DNA from: JABJGO01 sp963921245
Lineage (GTDB): Bacteria > Pseudomonadota > Alphaproteobacteria > Rhodospirillales > Casp-alpha2
DNA: 64,000 nucleotides
NCBI GenBank assembly: GCA_963921245.4
Contig: CAWUEY030000001.1
Location: forward strand, 1,054,001 to 1,118,000
Direction of reading: 5' to 3'
Shown: piece by piece, positions 43,652 to 52,583 of the stretch
Layout of the letters: every line of letters begins with the position of its first letter
How positions within the stretch are numbered: the stretch's first letter is position 1
The notes under the pieces: model-generated
The model's database searches: none
Told to the model about the DNA's origin: nothing
The model's input: only the letters and a program-made list of their open reading frames with translations
Position numbers and translations under genes: made by a program

Positions 43652-44098
43652 TCAAACAGGGACGCTATACAAAATGAAATCCGACTTGGATTGGTAGGTA
43701 TCATAGAGCAGGCGAGCGGGATAGTTGAAGTCCTGTGTCAGCCAGCGAACATTGGTCAGACCCCTGGTCCTGGCGAAATTGATCACGTGGTCGATCATGG
43801 CCCGCCCGGCCCCGTTTCCACGCCTATCGGGCTCCACGTAAAGATCGCTCAGGTAACAGACCATGGCACCACCAAGAGAGCGATGCATGAGCTGATACTG
43901 AGTAAATCCGATGATGGCACCGTCATCCTGTTCAACCACATCGCACCAGAAGTCGTTGTTCTCATCGAAGATCCAGTCCCAGACCCGATCGTGGCCGCCC
44001 TCGGGGATCTTGGTTTTGTAAAACGCCGCATAGTCGTTCATCAATTCCATCCAACGGGCGTTTTCCGCCGCGGACACGGGTCGTATATTTATGCTCAT
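43652..44098 (-). CDS. GNAT-family N-acetyltransferase
   Basis: 148 residues. The acetyl-CoA loop is VEPDRRGNGAGRAMIDHV, preceded by AMVCYLSDLY and followed by ARLLYDTYQSKSDFILY. The substrate is not determined. GAGG lies nine nt before the ATG. Confidence 0.88.
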   Translation of the reverse strand: MSINIRPVSAAENARWMELMNDYAAFYKTKIPEGGHDRVWDWIFDENNDFWCDVVEQDDGAIIGFTQYQLMHRSLGGAMVCYLSDLYVEPDRRGNGAGRAMIDHVINFARTRGLTNVRWLTQDFNYPARLLYDTYQSKSDFILYSVPV

Positions 44099-44318
44099 AA
44101 CAGATGCCTCTTCATAATTACCCTTGGTGGACTATAGCGGCTGTCCGGCATAAAAACAGGGCCACTGAGAGCATCGAATAGAAACCGGTTCGGGGCGTAA
44201 AACGTGACAAATTGCTCAGGCGGCGCACCCATCTGGATGGCTGTCCTGAGCGGTCTTTACGTGGAGTGGGGCATGAATTGGTCTGCAGTCAAATTCATCC
44301 TGAGTGAAAGTTCTCCGC

Positions 44319-45323
44319 TCAGGACCCGATCACCCGGATATCGCCAACGTGATCACCCCGTGAGTTGGTCACCGGCGGCATCAGCCAATGCTTGAGCCCG
44401 CTACTCGCGCTGTCGGAGAGCAGGCCCAGTTCATTCAGGACCCAGATCATGCTGGTTTCCGAGGCGCGCTTTTCACCACACCGGGCTTTTAGGGCAATAC
44501 CCAGCCCGCGTTCCGGGACAATGGCGATATGCACACCTTCGGCACCACCCTTGAGGGCGATCCTGCCGTCAAGGGCTCGCATGGCAGCGGTATCCATCCT
44601 GTGCGTGCCTGCGACCATCTGCGGATGCGCCCCCATGGCATGGACAATGCGACGCGCGGCCTGTTCGCGGGTTTCGCCCAGGGCCGAGGGGTCAGCCATT
44701 TTCGCGGCGGCCCGCGCCAAGCCCGAAAGCGGCAGTCCCAGCACCGGAATGCCGCAACCATCCTCACCCCGCGGCGCAGAGCGCAGGTCGCTTTCCGTCA
44801 TGTCGCAGAGTGCGTCGGTGATGCGCCCCTGAACGGGGTGTTCGTAGCGGATGTACCCTGCCGTTGCCTCGTCCAGGTGAACAGCGGTGGTAAGAAAACC
44901 GACATGCTTGCCAGAACAATTATTGTGTAATCGCGTCAGTTGTTCACCCTTGCGCACGATTTCATCGGTGCGGCTGTCCAGATAAGGCCGGTGTGGTCCG
45001 CATTCCAGGTCCGCTTCATCCAGTCCGATCCGGTGCAGGATATCGGCTGCCATATCGGTGTGGATGCGTTCACTGTTGTGCGAAGCACAGGCAAAGGCGA
45101 CCTCGGCGTTCGTATACCCGAACCGTTCGGCAGCACCGGTCTCCAGCAGCGGCAGCGCCTGTAGCGGCTTGGCGGCAGAGCGGGCATAAATAAGGCGGTC
45201 CGGTTCACCCCAGACTCGTACGATCTCGCCACTGGCATCTGCCACAACAACGTCACAATGATGTGTACTCTCCACCATGGTACCGCGTGTGATTTCAACG
45301 AGTAACGAATCCGAAAGGTTCAT
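44319..45323 (-). CDS. L-asparaginase, rhizobial (ReAV/PF06089-like) family
   Basis: 334 residues. The class 3 asparaginase motifs are visible: ARSAAKPLQALPLL with the Ser-xx-Lys pair, HNNCSGKHVGFL with a second Ser-Lys, and EDGCGIPVLGLPL with the conserved Cys. It deaminates asparagine to aspartate. It is alone in its direction, with 220 nt before the GNAT gene holding no clear gene. Confidence 0.88.
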   Translation of the reverse strand: MNLSDSLLVEITRGTMVESTHHCDVVVADASGEIVRVWGEPDRLIYARSAAKPLQALPLLETGAAERFGYTNAEVAFACASHNSERIHTDMAADILHRIGLDEADLECGPHRPYLDSRTDEIVRKGEQLTRLHNNCSGKHVGFLTTAVHLDEATAGYIRYEHPVQGRITDALCDMTESDLRSAPRGEDGCGIPVLGLPLSGLARAAAKMADPSALGETREQAARRIVHAMGAHPQMVAGTHRMDTAAMRALDGRIALKGGAEGVHIAIVPERGLGIALKARCGEKRASETSMIWVLNELGLLSDSASSGLKHWLMPPVTNSRGDHVGDIRVIGS

Positions 45324-45402
45324 GCGGTAGGCCTATGAAGGTAAGGTTTTGGTGTAGTGCGCACCTATCACACGTCTTGAACGGTGAGTCCATGGGAAAA
45401 GC

Positions 45403-45906
45403 ATGATGAAGGTTTTGGCATCTTTCTTTGGGGGGCTTATGGCCCTTGTAGTGGTGGCGGGTGAGGGGCACACCGCCGAGATTGGCAAACACGGGGACTG
45501 GACTGTTTTTCGCTCCGATAGCGGCGAAAATGCCTGTTACCTGGGATCCGTGCCGACCAGGGACGAGGGTGATTACACCCGGCGCGGCGATATCTATGTT
45601 CTGGTCACCCACTGGCCGGCATCAGGGAAACTGGATGTTGTCAGTGTGGAAGCCGGGTACGACTATAAAAGCGGCTCCGATGTGACGGTCAGGATCGGCG
45701 CGCAAAGCTTCAAGATGTTCACCCACAAGGGCAATGCCTGGGCCGAAACCGAGGCCCTCGACAAGCAACTTGTTCAGGCCATGAAAAAAGGTGCGACCAT
45801 GGTCGTGACTGGGTTTTCCTGGCGCGGCACCAAGACCACCGACACCTATTCTCTCGCCGGGTTTACGGCGGCCTATAATGCGGCGCGCAAGGCCTGCGGC
45901 CTTTAG
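45403..45906 (+). CDS. IalB-like periplasmic protein
   Basis: 167 residues with a signal peptide ending near residue 24 (GEGHTA-E). HGDWTVFRSD, CYLGSVPT and the late GFSWRGTKTTDTYSLAGFTAAYNAARKAC match the invasion-associated locus B family widespread in alphaproteobacteria. Two Cys residues could form a disulfide. The function outside pathogens is unknown. Confidence 0.78.
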   Translation: MMKVLASFFGGLMALVVVAGEGHTAEIGKHGDWTVFRSDSGENACYLGSVPTRDEGDYTRRGDIYVLVTHWPASGKLDVVSVEAGYDYKSGSDVTVRIGAQSFKMFTHKGNAWAETEALDKQLVQAMKKGATMVVTGFSWRGTKTTDTYSLAGFTAAYNAARKACGL

Positions 45907-45934
45907 AGGGCTTTCGGGCCGCTAGTGGCAATCT

Positions 45935-46312
45935 TCAGGACTGTTCGAGGGCATAATCCTGAACCAGAACATGGGCCGGGATACTCCTGTCATGTAATCG
46001 CCGGATCATGGGCAACGTAAGGTGTCGCTTCTTCCCTAGAATTTCGGAAACCCGGCCGCTGGAACCGATATCGGGCTCAAGGCCCTTCCGGCTCATGCCT
46101 GCCTGTTCCAGGCGAAACAGAATGGCATCGACAGGGTCTGGCGGATCAATGGCATAACGTTCCTGCTCATAAGCCTCAACAAGAATCATGAGTACGTCCA
46201 GCTCATTACCCTCAGGCGTATCCTGCTCTGCACCCCAAAGGTCTGCAACCCGTTCAAGGGCTGCTTCATAATCCTTATTCGTTTTTAAAACCGGCACTGT
46301 TATCTGTGACAT
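45935..46312 (-). CDS. higA: HigA-type antitoxin, apparently orphaned
   Basis: 125 residues. The N-terminal YEAALERVADLWGAE and GNELDVLMILVEAYE are typical of the long HigA antitoxin. A helix-turn-helix follows, including SSGRVSEILGKKRHLT. It binds its own promoter and neutralises the HigB mRNA interferase. The adjoining higB is only a 3' stump here, so no intact toxin is present next to it. ATG one base after the higB stop. Confidence 0.85.
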   Translation of the reverse strand: MSQITVPVLKTNKDYEAALERVADLWGAEQDTPEGNELDVLMILVEAYEQERYAIDPPDPVDAILFRLEQAGMSRKGLEPDIGSSGRVSEILGKKRHLTLPMIRRLHDRSIPAHVLVQDYALEQS

Positions 46313-46313
46313 C

Positions 46314-46433
46314 CTATATCGTCCTTACGCCTATTGCGTCATATTCGGCATGCGTCCCCACAAACCGGACCAGAAATTCCGCGCATTCCTGGAATCCCGT
46401 GAAGTGTTCGACGGTAATCGGATCACCGCTCAA
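46314..46433 (-). pseudogene. higB: Truncated HigB toxin (C-terminal 39 codons)
   Basis: The minus strand reads ITVEHFTGFQECAEFLVRF then VGTHAEYDAIGVRTI and a TAG at 46316-46314, one base before higA. The RFVGTHAEYD segment is the conserved C-terminus of HigB. No start or N-terminal half exists, because the sequence upstream is the end of an emrB-like gene, whose stop region it overlaps by 11 nt. The toxin was therefore cut by a deletion or rearrangement with its junction near 46430. Confidence 0.75.
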
Positions 46434-47994
46434 ACGTGTCTTTCCTGAAAAACAGCAACAACGGCAGAATCGCCAACAGGACAACGGCGATAACGGTGTA
46501 GCAGTTGTTGAAGGCCACCGCGGCGGCCTGGCGGGCGACCTCGGACTGGATCAGGCTCAGGCCTTCCGTATCATTCAAATCCCAACCGGCGTTTGCGAGT
46601 GCGGCACCCTGAAATGCCAATGCAAATGGATTGATATGCTCGGCAAACAACGCATGACCGATCTGTGAGTGTTGAGTCAGCAACACCACAATCAGCGCCG
46701 TGCCGATGGCGTAGCCCAAATCAAACATCAGATAGAAGATGGCAAAGCCCTGATCCTGGGTTCGCTTCGGCAGATGGGACAGCGTCAGTTTACTCATGGG
46801 CGCCCAGGCGGAACCCACCGCCAACCCCATGATCAAGTTAGCGAGGATGACATCAATACTGCGAATATCCGCGGAGAACTCCGACAGGATATAGGGACCC
46901 ATGGCGGTAAAAAACAGCCCGCCTGCCATCATCATTCGCGGTTCCAGATGGTCGGCATACCTGCCCACGAACCATAGACTGAAAATGGCACCGGCACCAC
47001 GAGCCATGATGAGTAAGCCGATCTCAGAGGCCGGATAGCCGCCCAGTTGCTGAAGCTGCAACGGAATCAGTAGGAGCGGCAGGAACATAGACGTACCCAC
47101 CAGAAACACACAGATCTGGCCCAGCACGAAATTCCAGTCCAGAAACAGGGAACGATCGACAAACGGTTTTCGGGCGAAGACGGTATGAACGATGAAAATG
47201 TAAAAAAAGAACCCGGCAGCGATACCCGCAACAACCACGTCGGTTGACTCAAACCAGTGCTGTCGTTCGCCGCGGGCCAGCATGAACTGTAAACAACCAA
47301 TGCCGAAAATCAGTGCCAGGAATCCGGTCCAGTCCATGGGCTTTCTCTCGTGCGCCATGGTAGGAACCAGGAAGTAGCCGGCGACAAAACATAAACCGGA
47401 TATGGGCATGATCAGGAAAAACACCCAGCGCCAGTCCGAGGCGTCGATGATGTATCCGGCAACGGTTGGCGCGACGACGTTGGAAACGATAAATCCCATG
47501 GCCCACAATGATGTAGCCTGGGTATAGCGGGCTTTCGGGAAGGCGTTGACGGCGATGACCTGGGTTACCGGTATCAGGGGCGCACCGACAATACCTTGCA
47601 GGAACCGCCAGAACACCATGGTTTCCAGGGAATCCGATAGACCGCAAGCGATCTGTGTCAGGCAAAAGGCACTGACCGAAAACAGAAACACCCGCCGCCG
47701 TCCATAGGCATTGGAAAACCAGCTAATGGCGGCCGTGGACATGGCACTGCCGACAATGAACGCAATCATGACCCAGGTCACCTGGTCATTGGTGGCGGAA
47801 AATGTTCCCTTCATGTGGGGAAGGGCAATGGTGACGGAGTTCCAGGTAAATGAATAGGAAGCGGTGGCAAGCGACACTACCATCAGCGTCAAAACGCCGC
47901 GAGATGTGATAGTCTTGGGGTGAACGGAATCGTCCAGTATCCGTTCCGTATCGACGCGGTCTTTGCTCAGTTTGGTGTCGGCGGGATCAGGCAC
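46423..47994 (-). CDS. emrB: DHA2-family MFS multidrug efflux transporter (EmrB-like)
   Basis: 523 residues with 14 hydrophobic helices. The family motif near the N-terminus reads TIALPHMKGTFSATNDQVTWV, and FWRFLQGIVGAPLIPVTQ is motif C-like. It acts with the membrane fusion protein encoded just upstream to expel drugs or fatty acids across both membranes. The start is GTG at 47994, nine nt after the emrA stop, probably coupled. No TolC is nearby. Confidence 0.9.
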   Translation of the reverse strand: MPDPADTKLSKDRVDTERILDDSVHPKTITSRGVLTLMVVSLATASYSFTWNSVTIALPHMKGTFSATNDQVTWVMIAFIVGSAMSTAAISWFSNAYGRRRVFLFSVSAFCLTQIACGLSDSLETMVFWRFLQGIVGAPLIPVTQVIAVNAFPKARYTQATSLWAMGFIVSNVVAPTVAGYIIDASDWRWVFFLIMPISGLCFVAGYFLVPTMAHERKPMDWTGFLALIFGIGCLQFMLARGERQHWFESTDVVVAGIAAGFFFYIFIVHTVFARKPFVDRSLFLDWNFVLGQICVFLVGTSMFLPLLLIPLQLQQLGGYPASEIGLLIMARGAGAIFSLWFVGRYADHLEPRMMMAGGLFFTAMGPYILSEFSADIRSIDVILANLIMGLAVGSAWAPMSKLTLSHLPKRTQDQGFAIFYLMFDLGYAIGTALIVVLLTQHSQIGHALFAEHINPFALAFQGAALANAGWDLNDTEGLSLIQSEVARQAAAVAFNNCYTVIAVVLLAILPLLLFFRKDTFER

Positions 47995-48003
47995 GCTTCG
48001 GGA

Positions 48004-49095
48004 TTAGTCGGCCGCAGGTTTTGAGGATTGGGCAAAGACGCTGCCAATAATCGCGGCGAGGTCGCGTTCCCGTTCCGTGTCGATGCTGACCGCCGCCGTC
48101 AACCCGGCACGCAACGCGTCTGAGCCCGGTCTGTCCGCGAGAATCAGTTTTACCGGTACACGCTGAACGACTTTAACCCAGTTCCCGGTGGCATTTTGTG
48201 CTGGGATGACGGAAAATTCCGAACCCGTGGCGGGGCTCACGCTGCTGACCGTTGCCTGCCATTGAATATCCGGCAGGCTGTCGAGGACCACGGTCGCGCG
48301 TTGGCCGACGTTCAGGTGCTCAAGGTCCACTTCTTTCAGGTTCGCTTCAACCCAGAGATTTTCGTTGCTGACGATGGCCAGCAATAGGTCACCGGACTCA
48401 ATAAACTCTCCCGGCTCAACGGTTACCCGGGTCAGCACGCCTGCGGTTGGTGCGCGGACTTTCGCGTATGACAGATTCAACGCGGCGATCTGGCGTTTGG
48501 CTTCGGCGTGCAGGTAGGCCGGATGCTGCTCAACGGGGATGTCCGCATCACCGGCCAGCGCGGCCAGAATACTTTGCAGGTCTTCGCGGGCCTCGGAAGC
48601 ATCGCGGCGGGCCATGTTCAGATCATGACGGGTCTCATCCACGCGGGCCTGTGTGCCGTGACCCTTCTGTAAAAGTTCATCCTGGCGCTCGAATTCCTTT
48701 TTCAGATATCGCACGCGTTCGTCTGCGGCCTGAATGGCAACCTGTCCCTGACGATAACGGGCACGCTGTGCCTCAATGGTTTGCCGGGCCGTGGCCACGT
48801 CGGCCTCGGCGACGGCCAGTTCCTTTTCATAGGGCCGCGCATCAATTGTGAAGAGAAGGGCTCCAGCCTCTACCGTTTCATTGTCACCCACGTAAACGCG
48901 GGTGATCAGGCCATCGATATTGGTGCCGATTTGAACAATGTCCGCCTTGACGTAGGCATTCTCCGTGGTGATGTATCGCCCGCCCTTGGTATAAAAGTAA
49001 CCGGCCACGCCGATAACCACGACGGGGATGATGCAGTAGAACATGAACCGGATCAGGAACCCCGGACGTCTGGATGTCTGAAAATCGTCAGCCAC
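48004..49095 (-). CDS. emrA: HlyD-family membrane fusion protein (EmrA-like)
   Basis: 363 residues. One N-terminal membrane helix (FMFYCIIPVVVIGVAGYF), the biotinyl-lipoyl halves (NIDGLITRVYVGDNETVEAG and VRAPTAGVLTRVTVEPGEF), and between them a coiled-coil hairpin (about residues 110-200). The start is GTG at 49095 with GGAG upstream. First gene of emrA-emrB. Confidence 0.9.
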   Translation of the reverse strand: MADDFQTSRRPGFLIRFMFYCIIPVVVIGVAGYFYTKGGRYITTENAYVKADIVQIGTNIDGLITRVYVGDNETVEAGALLFTIDARPYEKELAVAEADVATARQTIEAQRARYRQGQVAIQAADERVRYLKKEFERQDELLQKGHGTQARVDETRHDLNMARRDASEAREDLQSILAALAGDADIPVEQHPAYLHAEAKRQIAALNLSYAKVRAPTAGVLTRVTVEPGEFIESGDLLLAIVSNENLWVEANLKEVDLEHLNVGQRATVVLDSLPDIQWQATVSSVSPATGSEFSVIPAQNATGNWVKVVQRVPVKLILADRPGSDALRAGLTAAVSIDTERERDLAAIIGSVFAQSSKPAAD

Positions 49096-49436
49096 AGGAC
49101 CTATTCTCCTTAACGGGCGGACTCTACGCTTGTTTCTGATTTTTGAGAAGAAAAGATCGAACCACCCGAAAGTGAATTTAATTCACCATGGCGCGGCTCT
49201 TATTAAAATTTTGAAAAATAAGCGTTATTTTTATATTTTCCTTTTTAGTGTCGCAAAAACGACATGTTCTTAACGCCTGAACAGTGGTGTCAATGCCGGA
49301 ACAATACGGACAGGCGTTTTCCCGCACCATGATCCGGATGAAAACCGTGCCGTTTTTGTCCGATCCTGGATCGGTTGTTTTCCACTAAACGGTAGCCTTT
49401 GAAGGTTGCCCTCTATATGTAAGGGATGTAAGGGCC
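49096..49436. other. Divergent intergenic region between emrAB and rlmN
   Basis: 341 nt, markedly AT-rich around 49190-49260. The perfect palindrome AAAAATAA-GCG-TTATTTTT (49214-49232) is the only strong structure and could be an operator or a weak terminator. No gene is seen. Confidence 0.5.
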
Positions 49437-50600
49437 ATGAACGAGAAACTGACACCCGTTGCCACGCAAAAACCCTCCCGGAAAACCAATCTTGTGGGGC
49501 TTAGTCGTACCGAATTGAAACAGGCTTTGGTCGATATGGGCGAACCTGCGTTTCGGGCCAAACAGCTCTGGCACTGGATGTATCATCAGGGCGAGACCAA
49601 CTTCGCCAACATGACGACCATGGCCAAGGACCTTCGGGCACGTCTGGCGGAACAGTTTGTGGTGGAGCGCCCGCATGTGTCGCGCGAGCAGACTTCGTCG
49701 GACCGGTCTCGGAAATGGCTATTCAGATTTTCTGACGGCAACGAAGTGGAAACCGTCTTTATTCCGGAACAGGGTCGGGGCGCGGTGTGCATTTCGAGCC
49801 AGGTCGGCTGTTCGCTGAGCTGTACGTTCTGTCATACCGGCACCATGAAGCTGGTCCGCAATCTGGGGGCCGGTGAAATCGTTGGCCAGTTTATGGCCGC
49901 GCGCGATAGTTACGGCGAGTGGCCGTCACCGATGGGAACGCGTCTGCTATCCAACATTGTCATGATGGGCATGGGTGAGCCGCTGTTGAACTATGACAAC
50001 GTGGTAAAGGCGCTTCGCATTATCATGGATGGTGAGGGCATTGCGCTCTCCAGACGCCGCATTACGCTCTCGACCTCCGGTGTTGTGCCGCTCATGGATC
50101 AGTGCGGCGAAGACTTGGGTGTCAACCTGGCGATCAGTCTGCATGCCGTGACCGATGAGCTGCGCGACGTCCTGGTACCGATCAACAAAAAGTACCCGCT
50201 CGGGGAATTGCTGGCGGCGTGCAAGCGCTATCCCGGGGCCAACAATGCCCGGCGCATTACCTTCGAATATGTGATGCTGAAAGGTGTGAACGACTCCGCC
50301 GCCGATGCGCGGGAGTTGCTGCGACTGATCAGGGGCATCCCGGCCAAATTCAATCTTATCCCGTTCAATCCCTGGCCTGGCTCGGTCTATGAATGCTCGG
50401 ACGCGGATAGCATGAACCGTTTTGCCCGTATTCTGAACGATGGCGGGTTTTCCGCCCCTATTCGGGTGCCGCGAGGCCGGGATATTCAGGCCGCCTGCGG
50501 ACAGTTGAAATCCGCCAGTGAGCGGGACGAGGCCGCGCTACGCCGCGCCCGACAGGCGGCGAAGGTCGCGGCGGATTCCGCAGGGATGAATACGGCGTAA
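49437..50600 (+). CDS. rlmN: 23S rRNA/tRNA adenine-C2 methyltransferase RlmN
   Basis: 387 residues. The radical SAM cluster motif is CSLSCTFC, with MMGMGEPLLNY and LAISLHAVTDELR as family blocks. The two cysteines used for methyl transfer appear as VCISSQ and AACGQL. It methylates A2503 of 23S rRNA and A37 of some tRNAs. AAGGG lies upstream. One base separates it from dsbA-like, so they form one unit. Confidence 0.96.
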   Translation: MNEKLTPVATQKPSRKTNLVGLSRTELKQALVDMGEPAFRAKQLWHWMYHQGETNFANMTTMAKDLRARLAEQFVVERPHVSREQTSSDRSRKWLFRFSDGNEVETVFIPEQGRGAVCISSQVGCSLSCTFCHTGTMKLVRNLGAGEIVGQFMAARDSYGEWPSPMGTRLLSNIVMMGMGEPLLNYDNVVKALRIIMDGEGIALSRRRITLSTSGVVPLMDQCGEDLGVNLAISLHAVTDELRDVLVPINKKYPLGELLAACKRYPGANNARRITFEYVMLKGVNDSAADARELLRLIRGIPAKFNLIPFNPWPGSVYECSDADSMNRFARILNDGGFSAPIRVPRGRDIQAACGQLKSASERDEAALRRARQAAKVAADSAGMNTA

Positions 50601-50601
50601 A

Positions 50602-51246
50602 ATGAGCAACTCAGGTTCCGAGCGTGAAGTTTTCTATGTGGCTGACCCCATGTGCTCCTGGTGCTGGGGATTTTCACCGGTCATCAGATCCATTGTCGAT
50701 CAGGTCAACGGCAAGGCCGTGGTGACCCCGATCATGGGTGGTTTGCGGCCACTGACCCGTGAGCCCATGTCCGATCAGATGAAGGCGGATATTCGTCATC
50801 ACTGGGAAGACGTGGCGGAACGCTCCGGTCAGCCGTTCGATATGGCGTTCTTTGATCGTGATCGCTTTGTTTACGACACCGAACCCGCCTGTCGTGCCGT
50901 TGGCGTGGTGCGGCGTCTGGCCCGGGCCAGGGCGTTGCCATTCATGGACGCTGTGCAGCGAGCGTTCTACAGCGAGAACCGGGACGTTACCGACAGCGCT
51001 GTCCTGGCGGATATTGCGGGCGGGCAGGGTGTGGACCGTGCGGCCTTTCTGGGCACTTTCGACGATGTCAGCAGCGTCTATGAAACGGCTGGTGATTTTC
51101 ATGCCGCCCGACAACTCGGTGTCACCGGATATCCGACCGTGATCGTCCGCAAGGATGAGACCTATGCCCTCCTTACCGCCGGTTATCAGGCCTACGAGAC
51201 ACTCGTCGGTCCCTTGAATGAATGGCTGGAAAGCGGGAGCGCCTAG
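50602..51246 (+). CDS. DsbA-family thioredoxin-fold protein
   Basis: 214 residues. The active site is PMCSWCWGF and the cis-Pro loop is TGYPTVIV. There is no signal peptide, so it acts in the cytoplasm, like the FrnE/2-hydroxychromene isomerase-related DsbA group. Its TAAAATG junction with rlmN implies co-translation. Confidence 0.87.
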   Translation: MSNSGSEREVFYVADPMCSWCWGFSPVIRSIVDQVNGKAVVTPIMGGLRPLTREPMSDQMKADIRHHWEDVAERSGQPFDMAFFDRDRFVYDTEPACRAVGVVRRLARARALPFMDAVQRAFYSENRDVTDSAVLADIAGGQGVDRAAFLGTFDDVSSVYETAGDFHAARQLGVTGYPTVIVRKDETYALLTAGYQAYETLVGPLNEWLESGSA

Positions 51247-51623
51247 CGCGGTTTCGGCCAGCGCCGCCGCCTATAAAACCCCCAGGCAAACACCCAGGAA
51301 AAACCCCGGGCAAACGCCCAGGTTAAAGACCTGGAGATGGAACCGGCGCAGGGGTTTTCATCGCGTGGCTTGTCCTGTTTGCTGGGCCTGATGTTTTTAT
51401 AATGCCGGTCGGCTGTAGGATTTCTCAATATCGACCTTAAACGATTTCATTGACTTATGCATCAAACTGCCGTCATATCGCGCCATACGTTATACATTCG
51501 TTTGGTGCTGCTGGATAACCGGTACCCCGATTAGCTTGGTTTCCCTGACAATGTGAGCGTTAACAACCCCGTGCTTTTCCGAAAGGGCGGCACACATTGA
51601 GACTCCTGTTAGAGGAAAACACT
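51247..51623. other. Leader region of the cold-shock gene with a local repeat
   Basis: 377 nt without a gene. An 18-nt unit (CCCAGGCAAACACCCAGG and its 16/18 copy) occurs at 51281-51298 and 51305-51322, just after dsbA-like. The last 150 nt probably form the promoter and long structured 5' leader usual for cold-shock genes, but I cannot pinpoint elements. Confidence 0.5.
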
Positions 51624-51833
51624 ATGCCTACTGGTACCGTCAAATGGTTCAACCCCACGAAGGGTTATGGTTTTATCGAACCCGATGGGGGAGACAAGGA
51701 TGCCTTTGTTCACATTTCCGCTGTACAGCGCGCCGGTCTGGATACCCTGACCGAAGGACAAAAAATATCTTATGAACTGGTCCCGGGTCGTAACGACAAG
51801 CTATCGGCCGAAGAACTGAGCATCATCGAATAA
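51624..51833 (+). CDS. Cold-shock protein (CspA family)
   Basis: 69 residues, a single OB-fold. RNP1 is KGYGFI and RNP2 is DAFVHIS, after the canonical start GTVKWFNPTKG. It binds single-stranded RNA or DNA as a chaperone. The ATG at 51624 has AGAGGA upstream; an in-frame TTG nine codons earlier is unlikely. Confidence 0.95.
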   Translation: MPTGTVKWFNPTKGYGFIEPDGGDKDAFVHISAVQRAGLDTLTEGQKISYELVPGRNDKLSAEELSIIE

Positions 51834-51887
51834 TGCTCCTGCTGGTCTCGCCCCTGGTTGCGATCAGGGGCGGACAGCTGAATGCTC

Positions 51888-52466
51888 CTAATCCGCCATA
51901 TTCACATCTGTCAAAGGTGGATCGGCTTCGAACGGCTGCATTTTCTTGCGGCTGAACCGCCCGCCGTGTTTGTGCGGCTCCAATGTTTCCGTCGGTCCGC
52001 CGGACTGTGCGGCCCGTGCCGCGAACCGGCCCATGGAAATGGTCCGGTCATACATGACCACGGCACCCGCCAGGCCCACATTGATACAGAACCTGGTGGG
52101 TATTTTGATGATATAGGCACACCGCGCCCGCAAAGCTTCCGACACGGACCCCTTCTCCGGACCCAGGACGTAAGCCGCGCGGATAGGGTGACGGAAGCTC
52201 GGTAGCTCAATGGCATTGTCGGTCAGTTCAATGCCGACAAGTGTGCACTCACCGGGCAGGACCATGGACGGCAGATCGGGAAAATCATAAAACGGAATAT
52301 GGCGGGCGGCCTGTGAGGTATCCGTCTGGTTGCCTTCAATACGTGTATAGGCACCGCCCACCGTAAACATAAAACTTGCGCCAAAGGCATGCGCGGTGCG
52401 AAACAGGCTGCCCACATTGCGGGCCTTGCTGATCCCTTCCACGCCTACTCCGAAATAGCCTCGCAT
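51888..52466 (-). CDS. SpoU/TrmH-family RNA 2'-O-methyltransferase
   Basis: 192 residues. The trefoil-knot motifs are present: motif 1 ISKARNVGSLFRTAHAFGA, motif 2 AAYVLGPEKGSVSEAL, motif 3 IPTRFCINVGLAGAVVMYD. The Cys in motif 3 replaces the more common Ser. The ATG at 52466 sits at the start of the fold with GAGG very near. A longer in-frame opening would overlap the divergent quinone oxidoreductase gene. The C-terminal 35 residues are basic. The target RNA is unknown. Confidence 0.85.
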   Translation of the reverse strand: MRGYFGVGVEGISKARNVGSLFRTAHAFGASFMFTVGGAYTRIEGNQTDTSQAARHIPFYDFPDLPSMVLPGECTLVGIELTDNAIELPSFRHPIRAAYVLGPEKGSVSEALRARCAYIIKIPTRFCINVGLAGAVVMYDRTISMGRFAARAAQSGGPTETLEPHKHGGRFSRKKMQPFEADPPLTDVNMAD

Positions 52467-52583
52467 GTCCTCACTCACACCATTTGCGCGGTTGGTCCGC
52501 ACTATGATCAATTCTGCTTGTGAATCAAGGTCCCGTTCCTTAACACAATCGTCCGTATGAATTCCGGGGCGGAGGGATAGCCC

